Positions 7,768-16,372 of a stretch of 34,056 nucleotides of DNA are shown piece after piece. The stretch is from JAAYJR01 sp964495655 (GTDB taxonomy: Bacteria > Bacteroidota > Bacteroidia > Bacteroidales > Prolixibacteraceae): assembly GCA_964495655.1 (NCBI GenBank), contig CAZBWK010000042.1, forward strand, positions 1 through 34,056. Reading direction: 5' to 3'. The position numbers were made by a program, and so were the translations under genes. The notes under the pieces were generated by a model that was not told where the DNA came from, ran no database searches, and worked only from the letters and a program-made list of their open reading frames with translations. Numbering within the stretch: the first letter of the stretch is position 1; each line of letters starts with the position of its first letter.

Positions 7768-8785
7768 ATTCCGGGTAATACCTTGAATCATTCAATATCT
7801 GCTGATAATCATTATTACTCATCAATTCCTTAAGAGTAGTTTCCTTGTGCTTTTTCATATACTCCCTGACTATCTGCCAGCCAATCCAAATCCCCGCACG
7901 GGGTGGTGACTCAATCGGGAAACTGGTTGTATACGGACCATCATTGATATACCGCAGTATATCCATACGTTTATTGGAATACAACATTTTATGCTCAACC
8001 AGGTAATTCCACATCTGTGGTTCGTTATCAATGCACCATCTGAGTTGTTTGCCTGAATAGCCAATCTTAAGGGTATCATGCATATCCGGCAGGAGAGCAT
8101 CAGTAAAATACATCAGCTTACCCTGATAAATTATATTGTCAAGCACGGTAGTCGCTTCTGCCGTTTCTTCAAACTCTGTTAGTCCCCATGCATAAACGAC
8201 ATCTGAAATCAATTTTTGCGAGTTCATATTGGGCAGTTTGTAGGAAGGGACGGTACTAAGCAGTTGATAATAACTGCAATCACTCCCCAGATACTTATCC
8301 AGGCTTATGCCAATAATATTTTCAGCAGTAACTACCGACTGGTTGAACCCTGATATCATGGTAAAAATGGTCGGAAGCTCCTTTTCCGGGAAGTGATACA
8401 AATAATATTTAAAAGCTTCTGTAAGGGCAGTCTCTATATTTCCGAAATCTGAAAATTCATCAATAACCAGGGATCTTAAATTCACGATCATTGTATCTTT
8501 AATAAATCCTGTTATTAACTCCGGAAAATAGTCCTCTTCGATGCCGCCGATGCCAATAACCTTCCATGTAAACAGGTCAAAAAAACCGGGATATTGGCCT
8601 CTGAGCTCCCTCAGCTCTTCAAGAGTGTCTTTAAGGGGCAGGGCGAACAGTTTATCCTCAAACCTGACAATTTCAACCTCCTCTTCAATACCAGATATGT
8701 CAACCTTCAACCGGTTTCTTTTACAGGCGGACAAAAAGGCTGCCGCAATCAAAACAAATAAAATGGTCTTTTTTAGAGTTTGCAT
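7766..8785 (-). CDS. gldB: GldB-family lipoprotein
   Basis: Gliding-motility lipoprotein GldB family, 339 residues. The N-terminus is a lipoprotein signal with lipobox LSAC (Cys21), then the family opening VDISGIEEEVEIVRFEDKLF (28-47) and, near the C-terminus, PRAGIWIGWQIVREYM. In Flavobacterium johnsoniae GldB is needed for gliding, but homologues occur across non-gliding Bacteroidota, so motility should not be assumed. None of the other core gld genes is in the window. In several Bacteroidota gldB neighbours nadE; here nadE is 4 kb away with a helicase between. The gene stands alone on the minus strand and ends in the shared terminator at 7731-7767. The start is an ATG complementary to 8783-8785. 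Confidence 0.85.
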   Translation of the reverse strand: MQTLKKTILFVLIAAAFLSACKRNRLKVDISGIEEEVEIVRFEDKLFALPLKDTLEELRELRGQYPGFFDLFTWKVIGIGGIEEDYFPELITGFIKDTMIVNLRSLVIDEFSDFGNIETALTEAFKYYLYHFPEKELPTIFTMISGFNQSVVTAENIIGISLDKYLGSDCSYYQLLSTVPSYKLPNMNSQKLISDVVYAWGLTEFEETAEATTVLDNIIYQGKLMYFTDALLPDMHDTLKIGYSGKQLRWCIDNEPQMWNYLVEHKMLYSNKRMDILRYINDGPYTTSFPIESPPRAGIWIGWQIVREYMKKHKETTLKELMSNNDYQQILNDSRYYPE

Positions 8786-8932
8786 AATATTCCCAGTCAG
8801 TCAATTTAATTTATACGAAGCGCGCTGGTAATTATTGCGGAAGCTCCTCAAAAAGTCTGATTAAAAAAGAGTTTTTTCTAATTTTATAAATCAGCAAATA
8901 GCTCTGTAATACTTTTTTGCTATTTTTGTTTT

Positions 8933-9061
8933 ATGGTCAAGGAATTGGAAAAAATAAAAAAGATGATTGCAGAATGGGTTCATGAAAAGAAAGACTGGGA
9001 AACCCGGCATACAATTACACCCTTTTATCAAAACGTAACCAGGGAAGGCATTCAGTTTTGA
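8933..9061 (+). CDS. Possible small protein, 42 aa
   Basis: A short reading frame from ATG at 8933 to TGA at 9061 encodes a charged, lysine/glutamate-rich peptide beginning MVKELEKIKKMIAEWVHEKK. I do not recognise it. In its favour: a perfect TATTTTTG box at 8921-8928 ends 4 bases before the ATG, and the frame fills an otherwise empty 348-base gap between gldB and the helicase. Against it: no -33 box at the right distance, no ribosome binding site, and a length that could arise by chance. If real, its transcript would be practically leaderless. Its stop codon overlaps the -33 box of the helicase promoter. The rest of the gap (8786-8932) shows no gene. Confidence 0.3.
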   Translation: MVKELEKIKKMIAEWVHEKKDWETRHTITPFYQNVTREGIQF

Positions 9062-9086
9062 AAGCACAAGATAATCCTTAAATTTG
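9056..9086 (+). promoter_or_regulatory. Bacteroidota-type promoter for SNF2 helicase
   Basis: TTTTG (9056-9060), 18 bases, then TAAATTTG (9079-9086), a perfect -7 box. The predicted start near 9093 gives a leader of about 40 bases before ATG 9134. Confidence 0.6.
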
Positions 9087-9133
9087 GACACTCATTTTTC
9101 GATTTCATTTACAGATTACAAACCAATTTGCAG

Positions 9134-12100
9134 ATGAGTACCGACTACTATTATATAAAAGAACATATAAACCGGCATATTAATTTCTACACTTCCGCTG
9201 CAGTGGCAAACCGTGGCAGGGATTTGTACAGAAATAAAAAGGTGTTATTCGATGATTATATAGAGAAAACAGATGGTTGGAAATTCACAGTTTTAGGCTC
9301 GAAAAAATACCAGGTACTGATAAAAGGAATAAACAGCAAAAACATACAGACTACCTGCACATGCCCTTTCGACTGGGGGAGCATTTGCAAACATACAGTG
9401 GCAGCATTACTTTTTATATCAGATAATCTTGAGGAAAGACCGGTGTTGCAAAACCAGAAGCAGCCGGAAACCGGTTTGCCTGCAAAAAAGGAAATCAGGA
9501 AAAATCTGGGATTTGAAATACCTGACTATAAGTTTATAGATATAAGCTTTGTAAAAAAAAATGTTTCTAACTCTGTTTTCAGGCAAATTTTCTACCAAAG
9601 GTATGATGATTTCTTCGATTCAATAGAGGTTACAAACGAATCATTAACATTTGTCTCCGGTCAGTTACATGACAATGTAAAATTTTATAAAGAGGGTGAA
9701 AATGTTTTTGTAACCTCCTCTCAGGCAACCAACTCATCAAATTTAACACCCAGGGAAGCCCAATGTCTGTCAATGATTGCCAATTCACCTTTGCCAAATT
9801 TGCTTGATGAAGTTTTCAGCGGCAGGATTTTGGATAAACAAAAGGAGTTGCTGGCAAAATATGGATTGCCTGAAAACACTGATTTAAAAGAATACTTTTC
9901 CTTCACTTTCTCCGAAAGCGAGGGGGTATTGTATTCCCCGGCAAAAAAAGGAAGGGGATTAATACCGGTTACAGATAATACCGGTCACTATATTTCTGAT
10001 ATACTCAGAAACCTGAATAATCAAGAACCGGAGTTGGATGTACTAACTGAAAAATCAGAACAAAGAGAATTGGGATTTGTGCTGAAGAAAGGATATCGTT
10101 ATTTTTACGATGATTCTCCGGATGATTATGAGGAAGACATCAACCGGCGTTACGAGATAATACCGATTGCAGGCCAAACCGGCAAGAATGATCCATCCAT
10201 GCTTTCCACACACATTAAGGAATACGAAGTGGATATGGAAAACCGGTTTTTCATCAATAAAAGTGAAAATGCCAAAAAAATATTGCAGTTGATCGATGAA
10301 ATTGAAGGTGGCAGGGGATACGATTTTCAATTGATGAAACAGGCTTTTTATTATTTGCGTGATGAAAAATTTGTGTATGGCATTGCAGATAATGTAAATA
10401 AAATAAGAAAAAAGGATCTGTTTGAAATTACACTTTCACCCGATCCGTTTGATGCTGTTTTTATAGTTTCGAAAAAAAAGCAGTTTTTAATTCTGGAGCT
10501 TAGAATTAAAATCGGGAATGAACTGAAAAAACGAAATCCATTTCAGTTACAACCCGAGGACCACTATATTCACGTTTCAAATAAAAATTACCATTTTGCA
10601 AAGAGTGAAAAAGTGACGCAAATTCTGGCCACCTTACCCGAAAAAATTAAGATGGCAGCTTCATATAAAGATGAATTCTTCAAAAAGGTGGTTGAACCTG
10701 TTTCCAAAAATTTTGAAGTGATTTTCAAAAAGGGATCATTTGATACAGAAACCATTGAACTGGATTTCCATAAAAAGCAGTTATTTCTTTCTGAACATAA
10801 TGAGTATGTCATTTTTACCCCGTGCGTGGAGTACGACAATAACGTATCAGCGATTTTAAGTGATAATGGTAATATCCTCATAAAAAAAGGTGATGTAATT
10901 ACTGAGTACAAACGGAACTTCGAACTTGAAAACGATTTTTTGGATTCTCTGTGCGAATTACATCCCAGTTTTGACAATCAGAAAACCAGAAAAAGTTTCT
11001 ACCTGCATTATCGGGATTTCACAAAAGATATGTGGTTCTACAAGTTTTTTGACAAGCTGCAAATCCTTAATGTCGAGGTGTTTGGGTTGAAAGATCTAAA
11101 GAACTTCAAATATTCACCTTACAAAGGAAGGATCAGCACATCGGTTGTATCGGGACAAGACTGGTTTGAAGTGGATATCGCAGTCAGCTTTGGCGACAAC
11201 CGGGTTTTACTTAATGACATAAAAAAGGCGGTACTCAACAAACAGCGTTACATTCAGTTAAAGGATGGTTCGGTAGGAATTTTGCCATCGGAATGGTTTC
11301 ATAAACTCGAGAAATTTTTCAGAAACGGCGAAATAAGAAAAAATAAACTGGAGATTTCAAAACTCCGGTTCTCAATGATTGACGAACTGTTTGAAAATAT
11401 TGACGATACCGGCATTTTGGAGGAGATCACTGAAAAAAGACAGCGCCTGAAAAACTTTACCAATATCAGCGAAACTGAAGTTCCGGGACAGATAAAAGCC
11501 ACTTTGCGACACTATCAGAAAGAGGGACTGAACTGGCTGAATTTTTTGGATGAATTACAATGGGGAGGAATTCTGGCAGACGACATGGGCCTGGGAAAAA
11601 CTCTGCAAGTACTGTCATTTCTGCAACAACAGGCAATTAAAAAAAAGGGAGTCAACTTAATTGTCGTGCCAACTACTTTACTTTTTAACTGGGAAAATGA
11701 GCTGAAGAAATTTGCCCCCAATCTAAAAGCATTTCATTATTATGGAGTCGACCGAATAAAAGACACCACTGATTTTAAAAAATACGATCTTATTTTTACT
11801 ACTTACGGCATTCTTGTCCGCGACATCCAAATCTTAAGCCAGTTCCAATTTAATTACGCTGTTCTCGACGAGTCCCAGGCTATTAAAAATCCGGCTTCGC
11901 ACCGTTTTAAAGCAGCCTGCCTTATCAATGCCCGCAATAAAATTGCCCTGACAGGTACACCTGTCGAAAACAGCACCTTCGATCTGTTTGCCCAGATGAA
12001 TTTTGTCAACCGCGGATTCTTCGGGGGTATAAAAAAATTTAAAGAGAACTATTCAACACCAATCGACAAAGAAGAAAATGAGGCAATCGCGGGCGAACTG

Positions 12101-12889
12101 AATAAAATTATAAACCCTTTCGTTTTACGCCGAACCAAAGAAAAAGTGGCAGCAGAGTTGCCCGACAAAACCGAAGATATTCTCTATTGCGAAATGGAGA
12201 GTGAACAGCGTCGTGTATATGATGCTTACCGCAATGAATATAAAAATCAGTTGCTCAATAAAATTAAAAAAGAGGGGGTGGAAAAATCAAAAATAATGGT
12301 ACTCGAAGCATTGACACGGTTACGCCAGATCTGTGATTCACCTTTGCTTTTAAATTCTAATGAAATAACTGAAAATCAGTCAGTAAAGATCAATGAACTT
12401 ATTCGACACATAACCAGAAAGACCGGCAGGCACAAAATTCTTGTTTTTTCACAATTTGTAAAAATGCTGGCATTGATTCAGGATGAGCTGAGAAGGCTGA
12501 ATATTGAATATGAATATCTCGATGGACAAAACAGCAGCGAAAATCGCAGAAAATCAGTAAAAAACTTTCAGGAAAATGAAAATCTCAGGGTATTTCTTAT
12601 CAGCCTGAAAGCAGGTGGCACAGGACTGAATTTAACTGCAGCCGACTATGTTTACATTGTTGATCCCTGGTGGAATCCCGCAGTTGAGAATCAGGCTATC
12701 GACCGTTGTCACCGGATAGGACAGGATAAAAAAGTATTTGCCTACCGTATGATTTGTAAAAATACAGTGGAAGAGAAGATACTTTCGCTCCAGAATAAAA
12801 AGAAAAAAATAGCCGGAGACATCATCCAAACCGACGAGAGCATTCTTAAAAAACTTAACCAAAAAGATATAAATGAATTGTTTTCCTGA
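9134..12889 (+). CDS. SWIM zinc-finger SNF2-family DNA helicase/translocase
   Basis: Large Swi2/Snf2 ATPase (1251 residues from the ATG at 9134; a TTG two codons earlier is less likely). A SWIM zinc finger lies near the N-terminus with ligands C75, C77, C85 and H87, followed by a long region of unknown fold. The helicase core begins about residue 790 (LRHYQKEGLNWL): Walker A DDMGLGKT with K822, motif II DESQ at 912-915 in place of DEAH, motif III LTGTPVEN, and in the second RecA lobe ILVFSQF, SLKAGGTGLNLT and the arginine-finger motif QAIDRCHRIGQ. Such proteins move along duplex DNA and remodel protein-DNA complexes; in bacteria RapA-like members recycle RNA polymerase, while others sit in defence islands. 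No defence partner gene is adjacent here, so the role stays open. It has its own promoter. Confidence 0.92.
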   Translation: MSTDYYYIKEHINRHINFYTSAAVANRGRDLYRNKKVLFDDYIEKTDGWKFTVLGSKKYQVLIKGINSKNIQTTCTCPFDWGSICKHTVAALLFISDNLEERPVLQNQKQPETGLPAKKEIRKNLGFEIPDYKFIDISFVKKNVSNSVFRQIFYQRYDDFFDSIEVTNESLTFVSGQLHDNVKFYKEGENVFVTSSQATNSSNLTPREAQCLSMIANSPLPNLLDEVFSGRILDKQKELLAKYGLPENTDLKEYFSFTFSESEGVLYSPAKKGRGLIPVTDNTGHYISDILRNLNNQEPELDVLTEKSEQRELGFVLKKGYRYFYDDSPDDYEEDINRRYEIIPIAGQTGKNDPSMLSTHIKEYEVDMENRFFINKSENAKKILQLIDEIEGGRGYDFQLMKQAFYYLRDEKFVYGIADNVNKIRKKDLFEITLSPDPFDAVFIVSKKKQFLILELRIKIGNELKKRNPFQLQPEDHYIHVSNKNYHFAKSEKVTQILATLPEKIKMAASYKDEFFKKVVEPVSKNFEVIFKKGSFDTETIELDFHKKQLFLSEHNEYVIFTPCVEYDNNVSAILSDNGNILIKKGDVITEYKRNFELENDFLDSLCELHPSFDNQKTRKSFYLHYRDFTKDMWFYKFFDKLQILNVEVFGLKDLKNFKYSPYKGRISTSVVSGQDWFEVDIAVSFGDNRVLLNDIKKAVLNKQRYIQLKDGSVGILPSEWFHKLEKFFRNGEIRKNKLEISKLRFSMIDELFENIDDTGILEEITEKRQRLKNFTNISETEVPGQIKATLRHYQKEGLNWLNFLDELQWGGILADDMGLGKTLQVLSFLQQQAIKKKGVNLIVVPTTLLFNWENELKKFAPNLKAFHYYGVDRIKDTTDFKKYDLIFTTYGILVRDIQILSQFQFNYAVLDESQAIKNPASHRFKAACLINARNKIALTGTPVENSTFDLFAQMNFVNRGFFGGIKKFKENYSTPIDKEENEAIAGELNKIINPFVLRRTKEKVAAELPDKTEDILYCEMESEQRRVYDAYRNEYKNQLLNKIKKEGVEKSKIMVLEALTRLRQICDSPLLLNSNEITENQSVKINELIRHITRKTGRHKILVFSQFVKMLALIQDELRRLNIEYEYLDGQNSSENRRKSVKNFQENENLRVFLISLKAGGTGLNLTAADYVYIVDPWWNPAVENQAIDRCHRIGQDKKVFAYRMICKNTVEEKILSLQNKKKKIAGDIIQTDESILKKLNQKDINELFS

Positions 12890-12904
12890 ATTTTTCTAAT
12901 TTTG
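12878..12904 (+). promoter_or_regulatory. Candidate promoter for nadE
   Basis: TTG at 12878-12880 and a perfect TAATTTTG at 12897-12904 with a 16-base spacer, a little short for the consensus. It overlaps the end of the helicase gene and would give a leader of about 14 bases. nadE may instead be co-transcribed with the helicase. Confidence 0.35.
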
Positions 12905-12924
12905 ATGAAAAATATTTTGTTTCA

Positions 12925-14568
12925 ATGAAAGTTGCGCTGGCACAGTTAAATTACATAATTGGCGATTTTGAGGGGAATTCTGCCAAGATCATAAAAAACA
13001 TTCAACAAGCAAAAGCACAGGGAGCTGACCTTGTAATATTTTCAGAGCTTTCTGTAACCGGGTATTACCCCCACGATCTGCTCGAAAAAAAGGAGTTTAT
13101 CTTTAAAGCGGAAGAGACAGTTCAAAAAATCGCTGAATCCTGCAGAGGAATTGCAGCCATAGTCGGAGCTCCCTGCATTAACGAAAACGAACGCGGGAAA
13201 AAGCTGTTTAATGCTGCATTTTTTCTGGCTGACGGCAAAATTTTGTCAGTTCATAAAAAAACGCTGTTGCCAACTTACGACATTTTTGACGAATACAGGC
13301 ATTTTGAGCCTAACAGTGATTTTCATATTGCCGAATATAAAAACAGAAGGATAGCTGTTACCATTTGCGAAGATCTATGGGATGAACAACCCACTGCCAG
13401 CGAGTTTGGAAAAGATAAATTATACCAGGTCTCCCCTATGGAGAGGCTGGCTGAGCTGAAACCCGACTTTGTCGTTAATATATCTGCGTCTCCATTCTCT
13501 TATAACCAGGAGTCGTGGAGAAAGGACATTCTGATAAAAAAAGCAAAAACATACAAGCTCCCTGTGATCTATGTGAACCAGACCGGTGCCCAGGCAGAGC
13601 TGATCTTCGACGGCGGTTCAGTTTTCATCAATGATCATGGTGAGATAATCAAAGAGCTCAAATATTTCGAAGAAGATTTTCTGGTCGTGGACACAGAAAA
13701 TGAAGCAGAAAAAGCTGTGCAGCCGTCATCAGGCTATATTGAAAAGATATACAATGCCCTCGTATTAGGGATAAGGGATTACCTCTACAAATCAGGATTC
13801 CGTAAGGCAGTCCTGGGACTGTCTGGAGGTATTGATTCTGCAGTCACGGCAGTTTTGGCAGTCAGGGCACTGGGAGCGGAAAATGTGAGAGTTTTGTTGC
13901 TTCCATCTGTTTTCTCTTCTGATCACAGCATAGATGATGCCCGGCAGCTGGCTGAAAATTTACAAATCCAGTATGACCTTATTGAGATACAGTCAGCGGT
14001 GGATGAATTTGAAAAATCACTTTCACCCTTGTCTGAGGGCACTGATCCCGGGGTGGCTGAAGAGAATATCCAGGCCCGTGCAAGGGGTATCTACCTTATG
14101 GCAGTATCAAATAAATTTGGAAATATTCTTCTGAACACAACCAATAAAAGTGAGTGCGCAGTAGGTTACGGCACCCTCTACGGCGACATGAACGGAAGCA
14201 TTGCAGTCCTGGGCGATGTTTATAAAACCGACGTCTTTAAACTTGCCCGATATATTAACAGGGACAAAGAGATCATTCCGGAGAATACAATGATCAAGCC
14301 CCCCTCGGCAGAACTGCGGCCAGGCCAGAAAGATACAGATTCCCTGCCCGAATATGACCTGCTCGACCAGATACTTTTCAGCTATATAGAGCTAAACCAG
14401 TCACCGGATGAGATCCAAGAAAAAGGTTTTGACAGAAAAGTTATTGAAAAGGTCATAAGACTGGTAAACATAAACGAATTCAAGAGATTCCAGGCGGCGC
14501 CCATATTGCGGATCAGCTCAAAAGCTTTCGGCTTCGGAAGAAAAATGCCATTGGTAGGAAGATATTGA
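12925..14568 (+). CDS. nadE: Glutamine-dependent NAD+ synthetase
   Basis: Last step of NAD synthesis: amidates nicotinate adenine dinucleotide using glutamine and ATP. At 547 residues it has the two-domain, glutamine-using form. The N-terminal nitrilase-type glutaminase (about 1-260) shows its catalytic triad: E41 in FSELSVTGYYP, K112 in KKTLLPTYDIFDE and C148 in VTICEDLWDE. The C-terminal synthetase has the ATP pyrophosphatase loop LGLSGGIDSAVTAVLAVRALG (297-317, signature 300-306), NTTNKSE and GDVYKT. It starts 35 bases after the helicase and ends 59 bases before the isomerase-like gene on the same strand. Intact, with no unusual features. Confidence 0.96.
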   Translation: MKVALAQLNYIIGDFEGNSAKIIKNIQQAKAQGADLVIFSELSVTGYYPHDLLEKKEFIFKAEETVQKIAESCRGIAAIVGAPCINENERGKKLFNAAFFLADGKILSVHKKTLLPTYDIFDEYRHFEPNSDFHIAEYKNRRIAVTICEDLWDEQPTASEFGKDKLYQVSPMERLAELKPDFVVNISASPFSYNQESWRKDILIKKAKTYKLPVIYVNQTGAQAELIFDGGSVFINDHGEIIKELKYFEEDFLVVDTENEAEKAVQPSSGYIEKIYNALVLGIRDYLYKSGFRKAVLGLSGGIDSAVTAVLAVRALGAENVRVLLLPSVFSSDHSIDDARQLAENLQIQYDLIEIQSAVDEFEKSLSPLSEGTDPGVAEENIQARARGIYLMAVSNKFGNILLNTTNKSECAVGYGTLYGDMNGSIAVLGDVYKTDVFKLARYINRDKEIIPENTMIKPPSAELRPGQKDTDSLPEYDLLDQILFSYIELNQSPDEIQEKGFDRKVIEKVIRLVNINEFKRFQAAPILRISSKAFGFGRKMPLVGRY

Positions 14569-14627
14569 GATAATTCTTAACTTTACGCAAAACTGTAATA
14601 ATTATAAATCTAATTAAACCTTTCATC

Positions 14628-15515
14628 ATGAAGAATTTTTCAAGACGGGAATTCATTAAAACAAGCTCCCTGAGCAGCATCATTTTAGCCTCATCAGCCG
14701 GGGCAATTTTAAACTCATGCAGTTCTTCAGGCTGGCAAATAGGATGTTATACCCGGGCCTGGGGTAAGCGCAATTATCTTGAGGCATTAGACGGGATAGT
14801 TGAGGCAGGCTTTAAATATGTAGGCCTGAGCACCCATGATAAAGGAAGGGTGGTTGACCGGGACTCACCTCCTGAATTTGCCATTACCGTAGGTGAGGAG
14901 ATCAGAAAACGCGGACTCAAAATTCTTTCTCTTTCAGGCGGTTCTTTCGATCCCACTGTATCTGTCGACGAAGGAATGGCCCAGTTAAAAAGGCTTATTG
15001 ACAATGCAGTTCATTGCGGTTCTTCAAACATACAGATAAATGACATCGGCAGCATGCGTCAGCCTGAACTGGAACCTGATTATTACAAAGTGATCGCCGA
15101 ATGTTGCGACTATGGCGTAGAAAAGGGCGTCTCAATTTCTCTGAAGCCGCATGGATCAACCGGAGCTCAGTGCCGGGCTCATGTCGACCGGATCGGGCAT
15201 AAAAATTTTAAATTGTGGTATGATCCGGGAAATGTAATGTTCTTCAGCGCCGGTAAAGTAAATCCGGTAGAAGACGCCGAGGCTTTGGATGGTGTGGTTG
15301 TCGGCATGGCGGTTAAGGATTTTCGTTTGCCAAGGACTGTTATGGTCACGCCGGGTACAGGATTGGTGGATTTCCCTGCCCTGATACCCCGCCTTCAAAA
15401 AGGAGGCTTTCAAAATGGCCCGCTGATTATTGAATGTGTCGACGAAGGAGACTACTCATTTATAAAAAATGAAACAATAAAAGCCCGGGAATTCATTGAG
15501 GGGATTGTAAGTTAA
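14628..15515 (+). CDS. Tat-exported sugar phosphate isomerase/epimerase-like TIM-barrel protein
   Basis: Xylose-isomerase-like TIM-barrel protein (AP endonuclease family 2 fold), 295 residues. The N-terminus carries a twin-arginine motif SRREFIK (5-11), a hydrophobic stretch and LNSC (Cys31), so it is probably a Tat-exported lipoprotein folded before export, consistent with a bound metal. Barrel signatures include GFKYVGLSTHD (45-55 region), SLKPHG, LWYDPGNVMFFSAG and a C-terminal PLIIECVDEGDY whose glutamate is a likely metal ligand. Exported members in Bacteroidota often sit with DUF1080 proteins and Gfo/Idh oxidoreductases in 3-keto-sugar pathways; only the DUF1080 protein at 6916 is in view. 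The reaction and substrate are unknown. It lies just upstream of the glycan locus but has a 132-base gap and a new promoter between. Confidence 0.85.
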   Translation: MKNFSRREFIKTSSLSSIILASSAGAILNSCSSSGWQIGCYTRAWGKRNYLEALDGIVEAGFKYVGLSTHDKGRVVDRDSPPEFAITVGEEIRKRGLKILSLSGGSFDPTVSVDEGMAQLKRLIDNAVHCGSSNIQINDIGSMRQPELEPDYYKVIAECCDYGVEKGVSISLKPHGSTGAQCRAHVDRIGHKNFKLWYDPGNVMFFSAGKVNPVEDAEALDGVVVGMAVKDFRLPRTVMVTPGTGLVDFPALIPRLQKGGFQNGPLIIECVDEGDYSFIKNETIKAREFIEGIVS

Positions 15516-15608
15516 TAAATGTCCCGGTTAATATGATTATTAAGAATATGAACAGCCGGACTTTTAAAAGCAATTAATTATTACACGGCTATAATATCAC
15601 AAGTCAGA

Positions 15609-15642
15609 TTTTTTGCTTGACAAAGGAAAAAAATTACTTTTG
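15609..15642 (+). promoter_or_regulatory. Textbook Bacteroidota promoter for the ECF sigma gene
   Basis: TTTTTTG (15609-15615), 19 bases, then TACTTTTG (15635-15642). Both boxes and the spacing match the phylum consensus. The -7 box ends only 5 bases before the ATG at 15648, so the transcript should be leaderless or nearly so. Confidence 0.7.
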
Positions 15643-15647
15643 AATTT

Positions 15648-16220
15648 ATGCATACCATCAATGGCATAAAAGAAGAGATACTCATTCAAAGGCTGATCAG
15701 GGGTGACCAGACAGCCTTTGAATTACTTTTCCGGTTCTATTACCCCGGACTGGTGATATTTGCATCAAACATTCTTCTTAATAAGGAAAATGCTGAAGAG
15801 ATTGTCCAGGACTTTTTTGTAAGGCTTTGGATGAAAAAAGAAAGTATCAATGAAGGTACTTCCTTTAAAAATTTCCTGTTTACTTCAGTGAAGAACAGCT
15901 CAATAAACTTTTTGAAAAGAGAGAAGATCAAAGACAAAGTCATTGATGACTTAAAGAATATGGTGGCAAATGACAGCCTTTATAATCCCGACCTGTTCAT
16001 TGCTTCAGAGCTTCAGAAAAGAATAGAGGATGCATGTAACAAATTACCGCCCCGCACAAAAGAAGTTTTTAGCCTCAACCGTTTCAAAGGCTTGTCAAAT
16101 GATGATATAGCTGTCCGGTTGAACATTTCAAAACGTACGGTGGAGACACAAATCTCAAATGCACTCAAAATTTTGCGGGAAGAGTTTAAAGACTATATGT
16201 TTTTGCTGATGGTGATTTAA
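15648..16220 (+). CDS. ECF RNA polymerase sigma factor of glycan locus
   Basis: ECF sigma factor of the Bacteroidota FecI-like type, 190 residues, expected to drive the SusC/D genes downstream when released by its FecR anti-sigma partner. Region 2 runs from about 12 to 90 (LIRGDQTAFELLFRFYYPGL, NAEEIVQDFFVRLW, FKNFLFTSVKNSSINFLKRE). Region 4 runs from about 130 to 185 (KLPPRTKEVFSLNRFKGLSNDDIA, then NISKRTVETQISNALKIL). The start is fixed by the family's usual N-terminus and by the promoter immediately upstream. The FecR gene follows after 152 bases, the standard order sigma, FecR, SusC, SusD. Confidence 0.95.
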   Translation: MHTINGIKEEILIQRLIRGDQTAFELLFRFYYPGLVIFASNILLNKENAEEIVQDFFVRLWMKKESINEGTSFKNFLFTSVKNSSINFLKREKIKDKVIDDLKNMVANDSLYNPDLFIASELQKRIEDACNKLPPRTKEVFSLNRFKGLSNDDIAVRLNISKRTVETQISNALKILREEFKDYMFLLMVI

Positions 16221-16372
16221 AAAATTTATTTCACTCGTTTCCCAATGTTATCCGGGGGAGCTATCCTGACACTATTTACTGCAAAAAATGCGAAAATATA
16301 TTAAAATAAATATCAATTTTTAATACGTGTTTCCATTATCCCGATTGTATAATAGTTAAAGCAAAAAATTGA

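Noticed and set aside
9128..9133. TTG start for the SNF2 helicase
   Set aside because: An ATG two codons downstream is the more usual start and nothing favours the TTG.
16340..16360. TTGTATAATAG resembling an E. coli -10 box before fecR
   Set aside because: Bacteroidota primary promoters use TAnnTTTG, and AT-rich gaps produce such matches often.
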